Source: Lysobacteraceae bacterium
GTDB taxonomy: Bacteria > Pseudomonadota > Gammaproteobacteria > Xanthomonadales > Xanthomonadaceae
Assembly (NCBI GenBank): GCA_028293685.1
Contig: JAQGOI010000071.1
Span: 1-6,161, forward strand
DNA length: 6,161 nt
Direction: 5' to 3'
A program made the translations under genes and the position numbers. Shown in pieces: positions 1-5,561 of the stretch. The notes beneath the pieces are model-generated. The model was not told the DNA's origin. It saw only the letters and a program-made list of their open reading frames with translations, and did not search any database. Each line of letters starts with the position of its first letter. Within the stretch, counting starts at the first letter, position 1.

Positions 1-13
1 GACTCACCGTTTG

Positions 14-36
14 GTCGCGGCTAAAGCCGCTCCTAC
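14..36 (-). repeat. GTAG-type REP palindrome downstream of the exporter operon
   Basis: Read on the minus strand this unit begins GTAGGAGCGGC and closes with GCCGCGAC. The core (17-30) is a perfect inverted repeat, GCGGCT/AGCCGC, able to form a 6-bp stem with a very small loop, or 5 bp with a four-base loop. A GTAG head followed by a GC-rich hairpin is the known form of REP elements in Stenotrophomonas, Xanthomonas and Pseudomonas, mobilised by RAYT (REP-associated Y1) transposases encoded elsewhere. It starts nine bases after the permease stop codon, the usual place for a REP. There it may protect the 3' end of the mRNA or help end transcription, which is inference. No U-tract follows, so it is not a standard intrinsic terminator. 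Only one unit is visible; a partner unit could lie beyond the left edge. Confidence 0.75.
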
Positions 37-45
37 AAGGAAATG

Positions 46-1173
46 TCAATCGAGCCGCTTGCGGAACCGCAGGATCGCCGCCGTCATCATCACGGCCGTG
101 AACGCGAGCAACGCAAGCACATCGGGCCACAGCGACAGCAGATCGGCGCCGCGCAGCATGACGCCGCGGATGATGCGCAGGAAATGCGTCAGCGGCAGGA
201 TCTCGGCCAGCCACTGGATCACGGTCGGCATCCCAGCGAACGGAAACATGAATCCCGACAGCAGGATCGATGGCAGGAACACGAAGAACGTCATCTGCAT
301 CGCCTGGAACTGCGATTGCGCCTTCGTGGAAATCAGCAGGCCCAGCGTGAGGTTGGCGAGGATCAGCAGGATCGCAGCGACGTAGACGTCGACCAGGCTG
401 CCACGAACCGGTACCTGGAACAGCCAGACCCCCAACGCCAGCACCACCGTCGTCTGCAGCAACCCGATCGCCGCATAGGGCAGCACCTTGCCGATCATCA
501 GCTCGCTGCGGCTCAGCGGCGTCGCGATCAGCAACTCCATGTTGCCGCGCTCGCGCTCGCGAACGATCGCCACACCGGTGAACAACACCATGGTCATCGT
601 CAGGATCACGCCGATGAGACCCGGCACGATGTTGACGGCAGAGCGTCGCTCGGGGTTGTAGAACGCGACAACGCTGATCTGGCGCGGCGTCGACTGATCC
701 GGACCGAGCCGCCGCTGCGCATCGGCGTTGGCCATTGTCGCGGCCGAGCTGTCCAGTGGCATCTGCGCCAGCTGCGCCGCCGCGCTCTGCACGACGGTGT
801 CGCTGCCATCCACCAGCACCTGCACGGCTTCACGTCCGTCGATGCGACGGCGCTCGAAGTCGGATGGAATGGCGACGCCGATGCTGATCGAGCCATGCTG
901 CAACAGCGTCATCAGTTCCTGCGGCGTGTGCGCGATGGCAACCGGCTTGATCACGCCCGTCGCCACCATGTCCATCACCAACGCGCGTGAACCCGAGGTT
1001 CCGGCTTCATCGACGACAGCCGCCGGAAGGCCGCGCAGGTTGAGATTGATCGCAAATCCGAACAGCACCAACTGCATGACCGGAATGCCGAGGATCATGG
1101 CCAGCGTGACGCGGTCGCGTCGAAGCTGCCGCAACTCCTTCACCACGATGGCCATCAGCCGGCGGGTGTTCAC
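46..1173 (-). CDS. ABC-2 type exporter permease (YbhS/YbhR/YhhJ-like)
   Basis: Predicted inner-membrane permease of 375 residues, the usual length for the ABC2_membrane_3 family. The layout is a short cytoplasmic N-terminus, TM1 at about 23-43, a large periplasmic domain (about 44-180, ending in the family-typical FYNPE at 171-175), then roughly five more hydrophobic segments near 181-203, 230-252, 262-284, 295-313 and 350-369. The cytoplasmic loop after TM2 carries RERERGNMELLIATPL (205-220), matching the conserved ERE-G-E-L-TP coupling motif of these permeases, and LSGFMFP (305-311) is typical of TM5. The start is GTG; its first bases overlap the stop of the ATPase gene as GTGA, implying translational coupling. 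It should form the membrane channel with the upstream ATPase and adaptor, probably as a homodimer because no second permease is visible. E. coli ybhGFSR has two. The substrate is unknown; homologues are linked to drug or toxic-compound efflux. Confidence 0.93.
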   Translation of the reverse strand: MNTRRLMAIVVKELRQLRRDRVTLAMILGIPVMQLVLFGFAINLNLRGLPAAVVDEAGTSGSRALVMDMVATGVIKPVAIAHTPQELMTLLQHGSISIGVAIPSDFERRRIDGREAVQVLVDGSDTVVQSAAAQLAQMPLDSSAATMANADAQRRLGPDQSTPRQISVVAFYNPERRSAVNIVPGLIGVILTMTMVLFTGVAIVRERERGNMELLIATPLSRSELMIGKVLPYAAIGLLQTTVVLALGVWLFQVPVRGSLVDVYVAAILLILANLTLGLLISTKAQSQFQAMQMTFFVFLPSILLSGFMFPFAGMPTVIQWLAEILPLTHFLRIIRGVMLRGADLLSLWPDVLALLAFTAVMMTAAILRFRKRLD

Positions 1174-2156
1174 GCGGCACGCTCGCGCCGGTGCAGGTCG
1201 GTTTCGCCGGGCTTGCGGGTGACCGCGACGAAGACGTCCTCCAGGTCGGGTGTTGCCGCCTCGACCCGCGCCTGCATGCCTGCCCTGGCCAACGCTTCAC
1301 GGATGTCACCCGCAATATCCCCGCTCCCAGCCGCCAGCACGCGCAGAGCATTGCCGATCTGCGCCACGCTCAACACACCCGGCAGCGCCTGCACCAGCTG
1401 ATGCACCTGTCGCGGCTGCGCGGCGTGGACGACGGCCGTGCGGCCCGCGATCGAGGCAGCCAGATCGCCCGGCGTTCCATCGGCAACCAGCACCCCGTGG
1501 TCGAGAATCGCCAGCCGATGGCAGCGCTCGGCTTCGTCCATCAGGTGCGTCGACACCAGGATCGTGGTGCCGGCATCGATCAGCTCGAAGAGGTTGTCCC
1601 AGAAGTCGCGCCGCGACTCGGGATCCACCGCGCTTGTCGGCTCGTCCAGGAACAGCAGTTCGGGTTCGTGGATCACCGCGCCAGCCAGCGCGAGGCGTTG
1701 CTTCTGGCCGCCGCTCAACGTGCCCGCAAGTTGTTTTTCCATGCCTTCGAACCGGTATTGCACGACCAGCACGTCGACGCGCTTTGCGGCGACGGCGCGC
1801 GGAACGTCCTGCACCGCAGCCAGGAATTCCAGGTTCTCGCGCACCGTCAGGTCCTCGAACAATGAGAACCGCTGCGTCATGTAGCCGATGCGTCGACGCA
1901 GCGCGTCGGCCTGCCGCGGAATCTGCAGGCCGAGCACTTCGATGTCGCCCGCGGTAGGCGTCAGCAACCCGCACAACATGCGGATCGTCGTGGACTTGCC
2001 CGAGCCGTTGGGCCCCAGGAATCCGTAGACGCGGGCCTTGGGAATGCACAGGTCGATGTCGTCGACTGCAACGAGATCGCCGAATCGTTTGCTCAGTCCC
2101 GTGGTCCGGATGGCCAGGTCCAAGGTCGACGCGCCGGGGACGCTCAGCGCGGCCAT
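1170..2156 (-). CDS. ABC exporter ATP-binding protein, single nucleotide-binding domain (YbhF-like)
   Basis: Cytoplasmic ATPase of 328 residues that should power the permease encoded next to it. All ABC motifs are intact: Walker A GPNGSGKST (48-56), Q-loop Q95, signature LSGGQ (147-151), Walker B LLFLDEP (167-173), D-loop SAVDP (175-179) and the H-loop histidine H204. The C-terminal PDLEDVFVAVTR (303-314) is typical of drug-export ATPases of the CcmA/DrrA/YbhF group. E. coli YbhF (about 578 residues) fuses two such domains; this protein has one, so it probably acts as a homodimer. The ATG lies inside the last codons of the adaptor gene (13-base overlap), with AAGG at 2161-2164 four bases before it. 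The stop overlaps the permease GTG by four bases. Both overlaps support strictly coupled expression. The general function is near certain; the substrate is not predictable. Confidence 0.95.
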   Translation of the reverse strand: MAALSVPGASTLDLAIRTTGLSKRFGDLVAVDDIDLCIPKARVYGFLGPNGSGKSTTIRMLCGLLTPTAGDIEVLGLQIPRQADALRRRIGYMTQRFSLFEDLTVRENLEFLAAVQDVPRAVAAKRVDVLVVQYRFEGMEKQLAGTLSGGQKQRLALAGAVIHEPELLFLDEPTSAVDPESRRDFWDNLFELIDAGTTILVSTHLMDEAERCHRLAILDHGVLVADGTPGDLAASIAGRTAVVHAAQPRQVHQLVQALPGVLSVAQIGNALRVLAAGSGDIAGDIREALARAGMQARVEAATPDLEDVFVAVTRKPGETDLHRRERAA

Positions 2157-3115
2157 TGCACCTTGACCGGAAGACCTGCGGGCAGTTCCGAAGCGTCGCG
2201 CCCGAGCTGCACTTCGGCCAGATAGCTCAGCCGCGCGGCGTCCTTGCCGACCAGTGCGTAATAAGGCGTAAAACCAGGCTCGCTGCGCAGGCTGCGGATG
2301 CGGCCAGCGAAGGCCTTTTCGCGTCCGGCCACCTGCACCTGCACGCGGTCACCGACATGCACGTTGGCGCGCTGCTGCTCGGGAACGTAGATGCGCGCAT
2401 ACGGCGCACTGCCGACGAGCAGCACCGCCAGTGGCGCGCCGACGGGCGCCTGGTCGCCAAGCTTGTAGGGGATGCTGTCGACGACGCCGTCGCGTGGCGC
2501 GGTGATGTCGAGTTTGTCCAGCGTGATCGCCTGCGCCGCGGCCTGCGCCTGCGACGCCTGCAGTGCGGCTATGCCCTGCCCCAGTTGCTCGCTGCGCGTG
2601 CCGTGTTCCAGTTCGGCGAGCGCGGCCTGCGTTGCCTTGACCTGCGCATCGGCATTGCCCGCCGCCGCGCGTGCGCGGTCGACGTCGGCGGCGGCCACGA
2701 GTTGCCGGCGTCCCAGCGGCTGCAGTCGCGCGAAGTACGCTTGCGCATCGCGTGCCTGCGCCTGTGCCGCCATGAGTTGCGCGCGCGCCTGCGCAATCGC
2801 TTCGGTACGTGGGCCGGCCTGCAGTTCGGCCAGCGCCTCGCGTTGCTGCTGGACCTGCGCCTGCGCGGCTTGCGTCGTGGCCAGGGTCCGCGCGACCTCC
2901 AGGCGCAGCAACGATTGCCCGGCATGGACCCGTTCGCCTTCGTGGACCTGCACTGAGGCAACCCGCTCCGCCGCCGGCGCCGGCAGTGTCACGCGATCGT
3001 ATTCCAGCGTACCCAGTGCCTGTGTCGGCGGTGCGCTGCAGGCGGTCAGAACGAACGCTGCTGCCAGCGCCAACAGGCACCGGCGCATGGCAACTCTTTC
3101 ATGCCTGTCGGCCAT
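2144..3115 (-). CDS. HlyD-family periplasmic adaptor lipoprotein (YbhG/YhiI-like)
   Basis: Membrane fusion protein expected to link the ABC exporter to an outer-membrane channel of the TolC type (none in this window). With the chosen ATG it has 323 residues. A signal peptide (MRRCLLALAAAFVLTAC in its core) ends in a lipobox LTAC, so the mature protein is probably a lipoprotein with Ser after the Cys. Next come the first half of a biotinyl-lipoyl domain (VHEGERVHAGQSLLRLE), a long Ala/Gln-rich coiled-coil hairpin of about 120 residues, the returning half (ITAPRDGVVDS) and beta-barrel segments ending LPAGLPVKVQW. The overall pattern resembles E. coli YbhG. Three starts are possible. GTG at 3133 overlaps the tetR stop as GTGA. 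ATG at 3115 has GAGGA at 3123-3127 with a seven-base spacer and is preferred. ATG at 3088 gives the shortest signal peptide, with a weaker AAAGAG before it. The 3' end overlaps the ATPase start. Confidence 0.92.
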   Translation of the reverse strand: MADRHERVAMRRCLLALAAAFVLTACSAPPTQALGTLEYDRVTLPAPAAERVASVQVHEGERVHAGQSLLRLEVARTLATTQAAQAQVQQQREALAELQAGPRTEAIAQARAQLMAAQAQARDAQAYFARLQPLGRRQLVAAADVDRARAAAGNADAQVKATQAALAELEHGTRSEQLGQGIAALQASQAQAAAQAITLDKLDITAPRDGVVDSIPYKLGDQAPVGAPLAVLLVGSAPYARIYVPEQQRANVHVGDRVQVQVAGREKAFAGRIRSLRSEPGFTPYYALVGKDAARLSYLAEVQLGRDASELPAGLPVKVQWPR

Positions 3116-3122
3116 TGTCGGT

Positions 3123-3127
3123 TCCTC
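3123..3127 (-). promoter_or_regulatory. Ribosome binding site deciding the adaptor start
   Basis: GAGGA on the minus strand stands seven bases before the ATG at 3115. It is the best Shine-Dalgarno match among the three candidate starts of the adaptor gene. It also lies just inside the alternative GTG-start reading frame, immediately past the tetR stop codon, so ribosomes ending tetR could reinitiate here. Confidence 0.5.
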
Positions 3128-3129
3128 GC

Positions 3130-3789
3130 TCACGGAAGTCCCAGCCCTCGATCGAGCAGGGCGATCGTGTGTTCGCGCATCGCATCGGCATCGATGTCCT
3201 CGGCCTGGAACATCTGCCGCCAGATCGGCGCACCGGCGGCGGGAAACAACGTCAGCCCGACAAGCGATACCACCAGCAGCCGTGGATCGAGCTGCGGGTT
3301 CAGTTCACCCGCGCCCTGCGCCGCGGCGAAACGCGTCGCCAGTACCTGCGGGATGGCAGGGGCGACGCGGTCCATCAGCAGGGAGCGCAAGGCGCCGCCC
3401 TCGCATAGCACCTCGCGCACCCACAACGCCGGCAACCATGGATACCTGGAAATCGCATCGCCCATTCCGCTCACGAATCCAGCGACCAGGCTCGCGACGT
3501 TGCCATCGGCGCGCAGCAGTGGTGCACGCACGGTTTCGAACGCTGCCATCACGCGTTCCTGCACGACTGCATCCTGTAGTTGCAGCTTGTCGCCGAAGTA
3601 GTAATGCACCAGCGCCGGATTGACGCCGGCTTCCGAGGCGATGCTGCGCAGCGATGTCGCCGCGATGCCCTTGCGCGAGTAACAAGCCAGGGCGGCATCC
3701 AACAGCCGCTCGCGCTGGTCCGGGCCATCGCCGGGGGGTCGCCCCGCACGGCGGGCCTTGGGTATTCGCTTCCGGGTCGCAGCAGCCAT
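3130..3789 (-). CDS. TetR/AcrR-family transcriptional repressor of the exporter operon
   Basis: DNA-binding regulator of 219 residues, typical TetR length. After a basic, disordered N-terminus (1-25) comes the TetR_N helix-turn-helix domain at about 27-72: QRERLLDAALACYSRKG, then TSLRSIASEAGVNPALVHYYFGDK with the recognition helix and the family-typical YYFGDK at 63-68. Residues 80-219 form the all-helical ligand-binding and dimerisation part. I cannot match it confidently to the C-terminal domain of E. coli CecR, although cecR heads the comparable ybhGFSR operon. It is the first gene of the minus-strand operon, and its stop (TGA at 3130-3132) overlaps an alternative GTG start of the adaptor. 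The only possible start is the ATG at 3789, because an in-frame TAA lies five codons upstream. A perfect palindrome sits 7-30 bases before it, which suggests autorepression relieved by a ligand that is probably an exporter substrate (inference). Confidence 0.93.
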   Translation of the reverse strand: MAAATRKRIPKARRAGRPPGDGPDQRERLLDAALACYSRKGIAATSLRSIASEAGVNPALVHYYFGDKLQLQDAVVQERVMAAFETVRAPLLRADGNVASLVAGFVSGMGDAISRYPWLPALWVREVLCEGGALRSLLMDRVAPAIPQVLATRFAAAQGAGELNPQLDPRLLVVSLVGLTLFPAAGAPIWRQMFQAEDIDADAMREHTIALLDRGLGLP

Positions 3790-3795
3790 GCCTCT

Positions 3796-3819
3796 ATTTA
3801 ATTATATGTTTAATTAAAT
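3796..3819. promoter_or_regulatory. Probable TetR operator: perfect AT-rich inverted repeat
   Basis: Arms ATTTAATTA (3796-3804) and TAATTAAAT (3811-3819) are exact reverse complements separated by six bases (TATGTT). The 24-base element has a single G and no C in an otherwise GC-rich window. It lies between the repressor start codon and the divergent ybeZ, and overlaps the predicted tetR promoter. Size, symmetry and place fit a TetR dimer operator. Binding would block transcription of the exporter operon and might also influence the plus-strand cluster. Binding by this TetR protein is inferred from position. Confidence 0.75.
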
Positions 3820-3824
3820 GACAA
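3796..3824 (-). promoter_or_regulatory. Predicted promoter of the tetR-exporter operon, possibly leaderless
   Basis: On the minus strand TTGTCA (3824-3819; five of six matches to the -35 consensus) is followed after 17 bases by TTAAAT (3801-3796; four of six matches to the -10 consensus). This places the start point at about 3789, the A of the tetR ATG. A perfect TATAAT also lies at 3806-3801 but has no good -35 at normal spacing; it would give a leader of about five bases. Either choice leaves no room for a normally spaced ribosome binding site (AGAGG is only one base from ATG). Both overlap the operator palindrome, as expected for repression. Confidence 0.5.
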
Positions 3825-3914
3825 GCCGCCCGCCTGCTTCGCGTGCTTTTGCGAAAACACGGAGGCCGGAGCAAGCTTGGAGGCCGCCGCGCAGCGCCCT
3901 GACGACAGGTCCCG

Positions 3915-4913
3915 ATGCCCTCCAGAACCCGTCCCGCCCATCCCAGCTCGGATTTTGTCCTCGATCCGCCCGACGCCGAACGCCTGGCCAACCTCAGCGG
4001 CCCCTTCGATGCGCACCTTCGCCTGATCGAACTACGAATGGGCGTGGAGATCGCCAATCGCGGCAACATTTTTCGCGTCAGCGGCGAGCCCGTCGCGGTC
4101 GGCAAGGTCGAAAGACTGCTCCGCCAGCTGTGGCAGGACACCGTCGACGAAACACTGACCCCGCCGGGTATCCACCTGCGCCTGGCCGAAGCCGATGCGG
4201 CATCGGCCCTTGACGTCGACGTCGAGCCGCAGGACGTCGCCATCAAGGTCAAGCGCGGCACGGTCCGGGGTCGCGGCGCCAACCAGGCGAAATACCTGCA
4301 TGCGATCGCCACCCACGACATCAACTTCGGCGTCGGTCCTGCGGGCACGGGCAAGACGTTCCTCGCGGTGGCGATGGCCGTCGAGGCGTTGAACGAATCG
4401 CGCGTGCAGCGCCTGATCCTCGTTCGACCCGCCGTCGAAGCCGGCGAGAAGCTCGGGTTCCTGCCCGGCGACCTCAGCCAGAAGGTCGACCCATACCTGC
4501 GGCCGCTGTACGACGCGCTCTACGAGATGTTCGGCGTTGAAAAAGTCATCAAGCTGCTGGAAAAGAACGTCATCGAGATCGCGCCGCTGGCCTACATGCG
4601 CGGGCGCACGCTCAACGATGCCTTCGTGATCCTCGACGAGGCGCAGAACACCTCCATCGAGCAGATGAAGATGTTCCTGACGCGCATCGGTTTTGGTTCC
4701 ACCGCCGTCGTCACCGGCGACATGACCCAGATCGACCTGCCGAAACACCAGAAATCAGGCCTCAAGGACGCCGTCGAGGTACTGCGTGGCGTCGACGGAA
4801 TCAGCTTCACGTTCTTCGAATCACGCGATGTCGTCCGCCACGCGCTGGTGGCACGCATCGTCAATGCCTACGAAGCGCGCGACGCTCACGATGCCGAAAC
4901 AGGTCCGGCGTAG
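3915..4913 (+). CDS. ybeZ: PhoH-like P-loop ATPase YbeZ
   Basis: Cytoplasmic ATPase of 332 residues, in the normal range for YbeZ. The N-terminal region (about 13-110) holds a KH-like fold with the pattern L-GPFDAHL-ELRMGVEIANRGN. The PhoH domain follows, with Walker A GPAGTGKT (141-148), the nearly invariant RPAVEAGEKLGFLPGDLSQK (171-190), PLAYMRGRTLNDAF (224-237), Walker B VILDEAQN (238-245), TGD (267-269) and RHALVARIVNAYE near the end. Much of it matches E. coli YbeZ closely. YbeZ works with YbeY, encoded next, in RNA and ribosome metabolism; a helicase-like role has been proposed but its exact reaction is not settled. The start must be ATG 3915 or later, because an in-frame TGA lies at 3900-3902. 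AGG at 3907-3909 gives a weak binding site five bases before it. It is the first gene of the plus-strand cluster here; no clear promoter for it is visible. Confidence 0.97.
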   Translation: MPSRTRPAHPSSDFVLDPPDAERLANLSGPFDAHLRLIELRMGVEIANRGNIFRVSGEPVAVGKVERLLRQLWQDTVDETLTPPGIHLRLAEADAASALDVDVEPQDVAIKVKRGTVRGRGANQAKYLHAIATHDINFGVGPAGTGKTFLAVAMAVEALNESRVQRLILVRPAVEAGEKLGFLPGDLSQKVDPYLRPLYDALYEMFGVEKVIKLLEKNVIEIAPLAYMRGRTLNDAFVILDEAQNTSIEQMKMFLTRIGFGSTAVVTGDMTQIDLPKHQKSGLKDAVEVLRGVDGISFTFFESRDVVRHALVARIVNAYEARDAHDAETGPA

Positions 4914-4942
4914 CATGCCGATGCAACGGCGTTGTCGTCCGG

Positions 4943-4970
4943 AAGGAACCTGATGGACCAGGCACCATGA
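4943..4970 (+). promoter_or_regulatory. Ribosome binding site and five-codon mini-ORF overlapping the ybeY start
   Basis: AAGGA (4943-4947) is ideally spaced, five bases, from an ATG at 4953. That ATG opens a reading frame of five codons (MDQAP) ending at TGA 4968-4970, which overlaps the ybeY ATG (4967-4969) as ATGA. The same AAGGA is 19 bases from the ybeY start, too far for direct use, and only a weak AGG (4960-4962) is nearer. Ribosomes may therefore load at the mini-ORF and reinitiate on ybeY. This is inference from spacing; chance occurrence is possible for so short a frame. Confidence 0.35.
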
Positions 4971-5452
4971 CCAAGGGTCCCGTGCGTCTCGATGTTTCGG
5001 TCGGCTATGCCGTGCCCCGTGCCGGCCTGCCGTCACCGGTGAGCTTCCGCAAGTGGATCGCGTCGGCGCTGGAAGGCAGGATCCGCGAGGCCGATCTGGC
5101 GGTGCGCATGGTCGGAGCCCGCGAAGGACGAGCGCTCAACCGGCATTACCGCGGCATGGACCATGCGACCAACGTCCTGAGCTTTCCGGCCGAAACCGGC
5201 GGGATCAAGCTGCCGAAGGGCGTGACGATGCCGCTGCTCGGCGACTTGGTGCTGTGCGTACCGGTGATCGCCCGCGAAGCGCGCGAACAGAAAAAACCCC
5301 TGCTCGCCCACTACGCCCACCTCACTGTCCACGGCACCCTGCACCTGCTGGGGTGGGACCACGATGACGATCGCGACGCCGAATGCATGGAGCAGCTGGA
5401 GCGGAGCATCCTGGCGGGGCTTGGCGTCGAGGATCCGTACGTCGAGCGCTGA
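4967..5452 (+). CDS. ybeY: Endoribonuclease YbeY, rRNA maturation factor
   Basis: Zinc-dependent RNase of 161 residues (the family is usually about 150-180). It is needed for 16S rRNA 3'-end maturation and, with RNase R, for late 70S ribosome quality control in E. coli. The metal-binding H-x3-H-x5-H motif is intact as HGTLHLLGWDH, with histidines at 122, 126 and 132. The conserved YRGMDHATNVLSFP (61-74) contains Arg62, which probably corresponds to the functional E. coli Arg59, and LLGDLVLC (90-97) is also typical. The N-terminus MTKGPVRLDV resembles Xanthomonas YbeY, which supports ATG 4967 although its own ribosome binding site is poor. It lies 53 bases after ybeZ and 109 before ybeX in the conserved order ybeZ-ybeY-ybeX. 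Confidence 0.97.
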   Translation: MTKGPVRLDVSVGYAVPRAGLPSPVSFRKWIASALEGRIREADLAVRMVGAREGRALNRHYRGMDHATNVLSFPAETGGIKLPKGVTMPLLGDLVLCVPVIAREAREQKKPLLAHYAHLTVHGTLHLLGWDHDDDRDAECMEQLERSILAGLGVEDPYVER

Positions 5453-5561
5453 CAAAGGTGACGATTCGGATATGACGGGCCGCCAGACCCGCGATTCATC
5501 ACGCGAAGGCCTCGCGCGCTAGACTTCCCCGGCCTGCCAGAAGGCGCCTGCGCGAACCAGC
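5453..5561 (+). other. ybeY-ybeX intergenic gap with a weak promoter candidate
   Basis: A 109-base gap, long for an operon of this kind. TAGACT (5520-5525) resembles a -10 element and stands about 37 bases before the ybeX ATG. TTCATC (5495-5500) lies 19 bases upstream of it, a poor -35 at long spacing. An internal promoter for ybeX is possible but poorly supported. No terminator hairpin with a T-run is seen, so read-through from ybeY is likely. Confidence 0.2.

Noticed and set aside
1..45. Intrinsic terminator after the exporter operon
   Set aside because: A GC hairpin is present, but no T-run follows it in the direction of transcription; it is better explained as a REP unit.
43..990. Long plus-strand open frame (315 codons) opposite the permease
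   Set aside because: It is rich in Arg, Gln, His and Asp with no recognisable domain, as expected of an antisense shadow in GC-rich DNA. The minus-strand frame encodes a clear ABC-2 permease.
1306..2049. Minus-strand frame of 247 codons inside the ATPase gene
   Set aside because: Arg/Gly-rich out-of-frame translation within a gene that has all ABC motifs in another frame.
2472..3623. Plus-strand open frame of 383 codons across the adaptor and tetR genes
   Set aside because: Its translation is low-complexity Ala/Ser/Cys/Arg and spans two well-supported genes on the other strand; a shadow frame.
4032..4748. Minus-strand frame of 238 codons opposite ybeZ
   Set aside because: Antisense shadow; the plus frame matches YbeZ along its whole length.
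5472..5522. Sixteen-codon plus-strand ORF between ybeY and ybeX
   Set aside because: Its best ribosome binding site (AAAGG) is about 13 bases away, the peptide has no recognisable character, and it ends well before ybeX, so there is no coupling argument.
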